Source: Lachnoclostridium sp. UBA739 (lineage in GTDB: Bacteria; Bacillota_A; Clostridia; Lachnospirales; Lachnospiraceae). Taken from it: 5,190 bases of DNA. Made by a program: the position numbers and the translations under genes. The first letter of the stretch is position 1, and every line of letters begins with the position of its first letter. Below, in pieces: positions 1 through 4,527 of the stretch. The notes under the pieces are model-generated. The model did not search any database. It saw only the letters and a program-made list of their open reading frames with translations, and was not told the origin of the DNA. The DNA is taken from NCBI GenBank assembly GCA_002297865.1, contig DBKX01000170.1, positions 1 to 5,190 of the forward strand. The letters are read 5' to 3'.

Positions 1-234
1 TCCCTTGCAAGGGAGCTAGGGGAATATAATATTGCGGTGAATGCAGTTTGCCCAGGATTTGTAGTTACAGATCTAAACCGTAATATTACATATAAGAAAG
101 AGATAGCCGAAAAAAGAAGCTTGATTAAAAGTACTAACGCAATACAGGATTTTGTTAATTTCACAATTTATCTATCATCTGACCAGATGTTAGGTGGAAG
201 TGGAAGAGTATTTAACTTAGACTCAAGAATTTGA
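1..234 (+). CDS. Short-chain dehydrogenase/reductase (FabG-like SDR), C-terminal fragment, 5' end outside window
   Basis: The reading frame is open from base 1, so the true start lies upstream; 77 codons and a TGA stop are visible. The segment reading A-R-E-L-G-E-Y-N-I-A-V-N-A-V-C-P-G-F-V-V-T-D matches the conserved SDR stretch after the catalytic YxxxK (helix, then N-x-x-x-P-G-x-x-x-T-D), which contacts NAD(P) and shapes the substrate loop. The usual F-x-x-Y-L-S-S-D segment follows, then G-S-G-R-V-F-N-L-D-S-R-I in place of the more common tGqxxxvDGG ending. Family knowledge: such enzymes are cytosolic NAD(P)H-dependent ketone/alcohol oxidoreductases, often acting on acyl-ACP. The Ser-Tyr-Lys catalytic residues and the Rossmann glycine motif are upstream and cannot be checked. 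It is co-directional with, and 57 nt from, the radical SAM gene, so it probably belongs to the same operon. The ATG at 37 is an internal Met codon. The SDR family is secure; the substrate is unknown. Confidence 0.9.
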   Translation, partial: SLARELGEYNIAVNAVCPGFVVTDLNRNITYKKEIAEKRSLIKSTNAIQDFVNFTIYLSSDQMLGGSGRVFNLDSRI

Positions 235-280
235 GTTACAATAAAACAAAAATTTAGTAAGCTATCAAATTAGATGGCAG

Positions 281-286
281 AAGGGA
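281..286 (+). promoter_or_regulatory. Shine-Dalgarno AAGGGA, decides the start of the radical SAM gene
   Basis: AAGGGA sits 5 nt before the ATG at 292. The in-frame ATG at 274 has only AT-rich sequence without a purine-rich ribosome site in front of it. The start at 292 is therefore preferred, giving a protein beginning M-V-K-I-T-L-L, which is a typical first beta strand of a B12-binding fold. Confidence 0.7.
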
Positions 287-291
287 AGTAT

Positions 292-1851
292 ATGGTAAAA
301 ATAACACTACTAGCAATGACATTTGATGGGATAGAAAATATGGAAGTAGGAGGATATCAATCCTATTTGTCGGAAAATGGATATCAAGTAGAAAGTATCT
401 ACTTGAATGGTAACGAGGATGTTAACCAACATTTTTCACAGATTGATTTGAGTAGTAAGATTTACAGTATGTCTATCTATTCAGAATCTTCCGTATACCC
501 AGAGAGTCTATTATCATTTGCCAAATTAGCAAAAAAAATAAAAGAGAATGCTCCTGATAGTATTATTGTATTAGCAGGAAAATACTCCTCAATCTATTTT
601 AAGGAAATATTAAAAGATGAGCGTTTCGTTGCCGTGGATTATGTAATTCTTGGAGACGGGGAATATAGTTTACGGGGTTTAGTCGATTGCGTAGAAGCAC
701 AAGATGACGTTGCAGAAATGGTAAAAGAGCATAAGAATATAGCAGCAAGAGATAGTCTAGAAGGAAAAGAGTTTTTCAATATTGATGTAAATGATTTACC
801 TCTTCCAGATCGTTCTTTTCTATTGAATTCCAACAGATTCTTGGAAAATTATTATGCTTTCATCTACAATAGCCATGGCTGTTATATGAAGTGTGCATTT
901 TGTACAAGGGGGCAATTCTATAAAAAATGGACAGGCCGTACTGCACAAAGCATATTTGATGAAATCAAAACAATTACAACGACATCATCAATTAAGTGCT
1001 TCTGGTTCACGGGGGGAAGTTTTGAGGATCCAGGCGGAAAGAAAGGAATCGACTTCATTACTGAGTTCTGTAATTTAATCTTGGCGGATAACTTGAAAGT
1101 TACTATGCGCTGCTACTTACGAAGCAATTTCATAGTAAATGTTGATGTTGAACTTTTGAAATTAATGAAGAAGGCTGGTTTTGATGTAGTTCTTATCGGA
1201 GTAGAAGCAGCAAATGAGTTTGATTTAAAACTTTATAATAAGGCTACTACTATTGAAAATAATAGAATTGCATTAAAGAAATTAAAAGAAGCAGGCATTT
1301 ACTCAGACCATTATGGATTTATTATGGTAAATCCTTATTCTACAGAAGAAAGGCTTCGAGACAACTTTCTATTTCTTGAGGAACATCAGCCACATGATTT
1401 GGACAATTATGTTCATCATGTTGTTGCAGATCCTGGGACAGCCATAAGAAAAAGATTAGAGGAGGATGGATTGCTTATTCCGGAAGATGATTTCTTGAAG
1501 CAAGGGCTTTCCTATCGATTTGTAGAGCCATTTACTGCTGATGTATCGAAATTTTTGCGAAAGCATTTTCTGATATTTGATACAGAAACGGCTGGAATAC
1601 CAACATTTATCCACCATTTTCTTCCGTTCATTTCTGAGGCAGCAGAATATGAAGAACGGTTAGGAGCAATTATGAAGAAACGTTCCAGGATGTATAGCGA
1701 TTACTTTAGAGGATTATACATACAACAAGATATTGGTTTGTGTGAACGAAAGTATGATGAATTTATGGGAGACTTTAAAAATTATCAGAAGGAACTTTCG
1801 ATCCTGCAAAATAAAATGATTAGGGATTTGATTAAAAATAATATTATGTAA
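292..1851 (+). CDS. B12-binding domain radical SAM enzyme (class B-type)
   Basis: The protein is 519 residues from the preferred start at 292 (525 if the ATG at 274 is used). Residues about 1-145 form a Rossmann-type cobalamin-binding domain: a hydrophobic first strand, a strand plus G-K-Y turn near 92-98, and the D-Y-V-I-L-G-D-G-E-Y-S signature near 116-126. No DxHxxG motif is visible, so cobalamin would not be bound base-off/His-on; this is common in the radical SAM branch. Residues about 185-390 are the radical SAM barrel, with C-Y-M-K-C-A-F-C giving the 4Fe-4S ligands Cys197, Cys201 and Cys204. A G-R-T-A-Q-S-I-F-D-E-I helix, a T-G-G-S-F strand end (about 240-244) and I-G-V-E-A-A-N (about 302-308) follow. 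Residues 390-519 are a mostly helical tail with no domain I recognise. Known relatives methylate unactivated carbon or phosphinate phosphorus, or rearrange rings. Methylation of a pathway intermediate is the best guess; the substrate is unknown. It is followed by an ACP gene 42 nt downstream. Confidence 0.92.
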   Translation: MVKITLLAMTFDGIENMEVGGYQSYLSENGYQVESIYLNGNEDVNQHFSQIDLSSKIYSMSIYSESSVYPESLLSFAKLAKKIKENAPDSIIVLAGKYSSIYFKEILKDERFVAVDYVILGDGEYSLRGLVDCVEAQDDVAEMVKEHKNIAARDSLEGKEFFNIDVNDLPLPDRSFLLNSNRFLENYYAFIYNSHGCYMKCAFCTRGQFYKKWTGRTAQSIFDEIKTITTTSSIKCFWFTGGSFEDPGGKKGIDFITEFCNLILADNLKVTMRCYLRSNFIVNVDVELLKLMKKAGFDVVLIGVEAANEFDLKLYNKATTIENNRIALKKLKEAGIYSDHYGFIMVNPYSTEERLRDNFLFLEEHQPHDLDNYVHHVVADPGTAIRKRLEEDGLLIPEDDFLKQGLSYRFVEPFTADVSKFLRKHFLIFDTETAGIPTFIHHFLPFISEAAEYEERLGAIMKKRSRMYSDYFRGLYIQQDIGLCERKYDEFMGDFKNYQKELSILQNKMIRDLIKNNIM

Positions 1852-1879
1852 CTTGGATTAATAAACGATTTTAAGTTTT

Positions 1880-1886
1880 AAGGAGG
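1880..1886 (+). promoter_or_regulatory. Strong Shine-Dalgarno AAGGAGG before ACP-1
   Basis: A near-perfect anti-16S match lies 7 nt before the ATG at 1894. It is the strongest ribosome site in the window, consistent with a carrier protein being needed in excess over the enzymes that use it. Confidence 0.85.
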
Positions 1887-1893
1887 ATTTAAC

Positions 1894-2136
1894 ATGAAAG
1901 TATCAGCGGATGAATTATACGAAGTGATAGAAAGTATTTTAGAACTGGATGAAGAAAAAAGAGGAACTATTAAAGAGGATGATTGCTTAAGACAGTTTGG
2001 CTTAACATCTATCAAAAGTATCAAAATGCTCATTATGCTAGAACAAAAATATGAAATTTCGTTCAGAGATGAAGACCTATTGTTGGAGAAGAGCGATAGT
2101 ATTTCAAAACTTAAAACATTATTAGAAAACTATTAG
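1894..2136 (+). CDS. Stand-alone acyl carrier protein (ACP-1), atypical T-S-I site
   Basis: An 80-residue acidic, helical protein of normal ACP/PCP length. The core reads F-G-L-T-S-I-K-S-I-K-M-L-I-M-L-E, followed by E-I-S-F-R-D-E-D-L and a final helix; this is the ACP pattern of helix I, loop, attachment Ser at the start of helix II, then helices III and IV. Ser39 is the expected 4'-phosphopantetheine site. The residue before it is Thr38 instead of the Asp of the usual D-S-L/D-S-I motif, and the start of helix II carries lysines (K41, K44) where carriers are commonly acidic or neutral. It would hold an acyl or aminoacyl thioester in the cytosol while partner enzymes act. The gene lies between the radical SAM gene and the nucleotidyltransferase-fold gene. 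Its site differs from that of the second ACP at 4271, so the two probably serve different partners (inference). The family is secure; the cargo is unknown. Confidence 0.9.
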   Translation: MKVSADELYEVIESILELDEEKRGTIKEDDCLRQFGLTSIKSIKMLIMLEQKYEISFRDEDLLLEKSDSISKLKTLLENY

Positions 2137-2143
2137 TGGTATG

Positions 2144-2165
2144 CAGATATAAGAAATTGTATCTG
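2144..2165 (+). other. Weak intergenic hairpin between ACP-1 and the nucleotidyltransferase-fold gene
   Basis: CAGATAT (2144-2150) pairs with GTATCTG (2159-2165) around an 8-nt loop: seven base pairs including one G-T wobble. There is no U-tract after it, so it is not an intrinsic terminator. It could be a processing or mRNA-stability element within the 52-nt gap, or chance in AT-rich DNA. Confidence 0.3.
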
Positions 2166-2176
2166 AGGATAGTTAT

Positions 2177-2183
2177 GAGGTGA
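2177..2183 (+). promoter_or_regulatory. Shine-Dalgarno GAGGTGA, decides the start of the nucleotidyltransferase-fold gene
   Basis: GAGGTGA is placed 5 nt before the ATG at 2189. The alternative GTG start at 2180 lies inside this ribosome site and has no other purine-rich site at the right distance, so the ATG at 2189 is preferred. Confidence 0.75.
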
Positions 2184-2188
2184 TTTGT

Positions 2189-3280
2189 ATGAATCAAGAT
2201 ACATTATTAGTAATCCTGAGAAGATTCTTTGCTTTCGACGGAGAGAAGCAGTTACATGAATTTCCTCAAAATGATGAAGTATTAGAACTTGCATTTCAGC
2301 ATAATATTGGCTTAGTTGTTGGAGATATGATGAAACTGGATAGAAAACAGCGACTTGTAAACAGGATATTAAGACAGAAAAATTCCCAGAGATTTTATGA
2401 GAATTTACGCAATTTTAGTCCAGTTGCCACTGAATTAGACAGTGCTCAGATTCCTTACTGCATCACAAAAGGAATTTACGCAGCGAAAACAGCCTATGTT
2501 GATGAAAGTTATCGCAAATCAGATGACTTGGATGTGGTGATTAATCGGGAAGACTATGCAGAAGTTAAGAAAATACTTCTAGAGAATGGCTATATACAAG
2601 GAATCTATGATGAGAAAGAAAAAAAGATTAAGCCTTTTACCAGACAGCAGGAAATATTTTATCTATCCTATACACAGCAATCAGCACCTTTTGTGAAAAA
2701 AATTGAAAATGATTTATTACCAGTTATTAATCTGGATTTGAATTTTCATATCTTTTGGAATAATAGTTCATCAATGGATATAAGAGAAATGATTGGTAAG
2801 TCACAGGTGCTTGATTATAAAGGGTTTCAGGTAAAAACATTTCAAGATGAATACATGCTACTACATATGTGTTTACATGCTTACTATGACATGAATTCAA
2901 TCTATGTCCTGTATAAGACGTATTCCTATAGTCTTAAATATTTTGCGGACATCTATGGGTTTATTAAGAGAGCGAATATCAATTGGGAGTCTTTCCGAAC
3001 GATATGCGAAACATATCAGGTTGAAAACTACATCATGTATATCATTTACTATACATCGGTTATTTTCGAAGATAAAGGTATATTGGAAAATACGAGTATG
3101 AAAGTACCAGATGAAAGGTTCTTGAACCAGTTTGGATTGGATAAAGAGGGAACTTATCACTGGGAAGAAGAGTTTATGCAGAGACTGTTTTGTGAGGATC
3201 GAAAAAGTTTGCTATTTCAATATATTAGTGATGACAATAAGGAAAAGATTGAACAAGGAATTAAGCTAGAGGGAATGTAG
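2189..3280 (+). CDS. Nucleotidyltransferase-fold family protein (NTP_transf_5 type)
   Basis: 363 residues from the ATG at 2189 (366 from the GTG at 2180). The T-K-G turn (93-95) and R-K-S-D-D-L-D-V-V-I (109-118) match the family's conserved KG...R...DxDxxV core. Asp113 and Asp115 are the predicted metal-binding pair. L-D-L-N-F-H (182-187) corresponds to the later acidic/His strand, with Asp183 the candidate third acidic residue. L-L-H-M-C-L-H (224-230) and F-A-D-I-Y-G-F-I-K-R...I-N-W-E (252-267) match the helical C-terminal half. No signal peptide or membrane segment is seen. The active-site acids look intact, so a catalytic role is possible: nucleotidyl transfer to a small molecule or protein. 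The biochemical role of the family is poorly defined; members occur beside peptide and small-molecule biosynthetic genes. It lies between the two ACP genes, which suggests tailoring or self-protection by nucleotidylation (inference). The fold is fairly sure; the function is open. Confidence 0.83.
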   Translation: MNQDTLLVILRRFFAFDGEKQLHEFPQNDEVLELAFQHNIGLVVGDMMKLDRKQRLVNRILRQKNSQRFYENLRNFSPVATELDSAQIPYCITKGIYAAKTAYVDESYRKSDDLDVVINREDYAEVKKILLENGYIQGIYDEKEKKIKPFTRQQEIFYLSYTQQSAPFVKKIENDLLPVINLDLNFHIFWNNSSSMDIREMIGKSQVLDYKGFQVKTFQDEYMLLHMCLHAYYDMNSIYVLYKTYSYSLKYFADIYGFIKRANINWESFRTICETYQVENYIMYIIYYTSVIFEDKGILENTSMKVPDERFLNQFGLDKEGTYHWEEEFMQRLFCEDRKSLLFQYISDDNKEKIEQGIKLEGM

Positions 3281-3291
3281 AACTTTTGTAT

Positions 3292-3296
3292 GGAGA
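3292..3296 (+). promoter_or_regulatory. Shine-Dalgarno GGAGA before the BtrH-like gene
   Basis: GGAGA lies 6 nt before the ATG at 3303, in the 22-nt gap after the preceding stop. It supports that ATG as the start. Confidence 0.7.
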
Positions 3297-3302
3297 TAAA
3301 TC

Positions 3303-4256
3303 ATGAGATTTGAACGTATTGAACATATAGATGCTTACAATTGTATTAACGCTTGTATTTCAACGTTAGCTCATCATTATGGAAAAGAGTACTTTATGAT
3401 AGCGGGTGGAAATTGGGGGTTAGTACTGGATAGTGAAAGCAAAGGTAAGCGTCTTGGAGAACGAATAGATATCATCAATGATTTTGATGGTACCTGCAGA
3501 ACAAAAAAGTTTCACGGGTTTTCGTGGAATATGGAGAATGTTGATGAAAAGGATAGGAATGATGTCACAGGAGAGTTTAAAGGCTACAAGTTCCCAATGC
3601 TGGTAAGAGTAGATTTATTTGAGCTAGAGCGAATAGGTTTCTATCAAAAATTTCACATTCCGCACAATCTGATTGTTTACAGTTATAATGCCGATGACAA
3701 GTGCTATAGCTGTCTAGATCCTTTTTTTGAGTACGAAGAGTTTACTCTAAATAAAGATACATTATTACAAGCTATGAGTACCTGCGGTACATTAGAATTG
3801 TTTCCTGAACCAAAAGAAATAGAATTACAAGATTATATGGAAGCAATTAAAGAAGATATGGATATGGTTGGGAAAGATAATCTGAATTATATTAATATTT
3901 TAAGACTAGCGGAAGAATTGGAAGAGAATTTCGACATTGGTTTGGAATTTGAAGGATTTCAAAATCAACTGCATGCTGTTCCGATTATGGATAAAATTAG
4001 GAAGGTAGCGCAGGCGAGAGATGCTTATTGTTGCATGCTGGATGGAATCTATCGTTTATATCAAATAGAGGCGGTTAAAAATGCAGCGACTCAATTGAAA
4101 CAAAGCGTGAATATGTGGCTTATGCTGAAGGCAAAGTTACTAAAAATGTATCTCACGAAACCTTCGGAAACGGATAAGAAAGCAATGATTCAGATGCTGA
4201 AACAGATAGCAGAGTTGGAGAAAGGTGTAGTTGCACTTTTACAAAATATTTTATAA
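3303..4256 (+). CDS. BtrH-like papain/C39-fold acyltransferase (putative ACP-to-acceptor acyl transfer)
   Basis: 317 residues, no signal peptide. The N-terminal half (about 8-165) has the order expected of the BtrH N-terminal domain. N-C-I-N-A-C-I-S-T-L-A-H-H-Y-G at 13-27 contains Cys14, the likely nucleophile, at the head of a helix; Cys18 is one turn later. A G-G-N-W-G segment (35-39) follows. F-P-M-L-V-R-V-D-L-F (97-106) matches the 'pvlv.vDlyyl' strand. H-N-L-I-V-Y-S-Y (121-128) supplies the candidate catalytic His121, and L-D-P-F-F (138-142) the candidate Asp139. Residues 170-317 are helical and charged, of unknown function. Known relative: BtrH moves the gamma-glutamyl-AHBA side chain from the carrier BtrI to an aminoglycoside amine. 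By analogy this protein probably releases the acyl group from one of the two neighbouring ACPs onto an amine or hydroxyl. A peptidase or amidase role is the main alternative. The assignment rests on motif pattern rather than close identity. Confidence 0.72.
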   Translation: MRFERIEHIDAYNCINACISTLAHHYGKEYFMIAGGNWGLVLDSESKGKRLGERIDIINDFDGTCRTKKFHGFSWNMENVDEKDRNDVTGEFKGYKFPMLVRVDLFELERIGFYQKFHIPHNLIVYSYNADDKCYSCLDPFFEYEEFTLNKDTLLQAMSTCGTLELFPEPKEIELQDYMEAIKEDMDMVGKDNLNYINILRLAEELEENFDIGLEFEGFQNQLHAVPIMDKIRKVAQARDAYCCMLDGIYRLYQIEAVKNAATQLKQSVNMWLMLKAKLLKMYLTKPSETDKKAMIQMLKQIAELEKGVVALLQNIL

Positions 4257-4260
4257 GGAG
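4255..4260 (+). promoter_or_regulatory. Shine-Dalgarno AAGGAG overlapping the upstream stop, before ACP-2
   Basis: The TAA stop of the BtrH-like gene (4254-4256) shares bases with AAGGAG, which is 10 nt from the ATG at 4271. The GAGGA at 4265-4269 is only 1 nt from the start and too close to work. The overlap suggests translational coupling of the acyltransferase and the carrier. Confidence 0.7.
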
Positions 4261-4270
4261 ATTAGAGGAA

Positions 4271-4510
4271 ATGGAAGAAAAGATAGTTCGTGTTATAAAA
4301 GAAAATATAAGCAGACCAGTGAGCCTTGACAAGGAGTCATCCCTTGCAGCAAATGGAATTGATTCCATTGAGTTTATTACAATTGTAATTGCGCTGGAAG
4401 AAGAATTTGACATCAAATTCGGAGATATGCAATTAGTTTACAGTAATTATAAGACTTTAGGACAGCTGTTATCTACCGTGCAGCAGGTTATAGAAGAAAA
4501 GAACAATTAA
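4271..4510 (+). CDS. Stand-alone acyl carrier protein (ACP-2), classical D-S-I site
   Basis: A 79-residue acidic helical protein. N-G-I-D-S-I-E-F-I-T-I-V-I-A-L-E-E-E-F (29-47) is a textbook carrier motif, with Ser32 as the 4'-phosphopantetheine attachment residue and Asp31 before it. F-D-I-K-F-G-D-M-Q (47-55) and a final helix complete the four-helix fold. It resembles discrete carriers that work with AMP-forming ligases in Firmicutes more than the housekeeping fatty-acid ACP. It begins 14 nt after the BtrH-like gene, and its stop directly abuts the ribosome site of the SHMT-like gene. The acyltransferase and PLP enzyme are therefore its likeliest partners (inference). No ligase that would load it is in the window. 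The family is secure; the cargo is unknown. Confidence 0.93.
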   Translation: MEEKIVRVIKENISRPVSLDKESSLAANGIDSIEFITIVIALEEEFDIKFGDMQLVYSNYKTLGQLLSTVQQVIEEKNN

Positions 4511-4515
4511 AGGAG
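4510..4515 (+). promoter_or_regulatory. Shine-Dalgarno AAGGAG overlapping the ACP-2 stop, before the SHMT-like gene
   Basis: AAGGAG begins at the last base of the ACP-2 TAA stop (4508-4510). The spacing to the ATG at 4528 is 12 nt, longer than usual, but no closer in-frame start exists. This repeats the TAA-AGGAG arrangement seen at 4254-4260. Confidence 0.6.
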
Positions 4516-4527
4516 CGAGAAGCCGGT

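Noticed and set aside
80..89. 10-bp perfect palindrome GTAATATTAC
   Set aside because: It is inside the SDR coding region, AT-rich, single-copy and without a nearby promoter; chance is sufficient.
37..234. ATG at 37 as the start of a 65-residue protein
   Set aside because: The frame is open from base 1 and the residues before 37 continue the conserved SDR helix, so this ATG-like start (a GTG/Met position) is internal.
274..291. ATG at 274 as the start of the radical SAM gene
   Set aside because: It has no ribosome site in front of it, while AAGGGA at 281-286 is correctly spaced for the ATG at 292.
235..291. Possible promoter or terminator in the largest intergenic gap
   Set aside because: It holds only a 5-bp AT stem (251-255 with 267-271), no U-run after a GC stem and no convincing -35/-10 pair; it reads as an ordinary intra-operon gap.
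639..833. Minus-strand 64-codon open frame
   Set aside because: It lies wholly inside the radical SAM coding region, has no ribosome site and shows no recognisable motif.
893..1078. Plus-strand 61-codon open frame in another frame
   Set aside because: It overlaps the radical SAM catalytic core out of frame; the real frame carries the CxxxCxxC motif here.
2180..2188. GTG at 2180 as the start of the nucleotidyltransferase-fold gene
   Set aside because: It lies inside the GAGGTGA ribosome site that serves the ATG at 2189.
2897..3160. Overlapping open frames on both strands (minus 2897-3160, plus 2904-3101)
   Set aside because: Both are inside the nucleotidyltransferase-fold gene, whose own frame shows family-conserved residues across this stretch.
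3778..3790. Short hairpin GTACC-TGC-GGTAC
   Set aside because: It is only 5 bp with a 3-nt loop, lies inside the BtrH-like coding region and has no U-tract.
4153..4416. Minus-strand 87-codon open frame spanning the BtrH-like/ACP-2 junction
   Set aside because: It is antisense to two well-supported genes and to the ACP-2 attachment motif, with a low-complexity Ser-rich translation.
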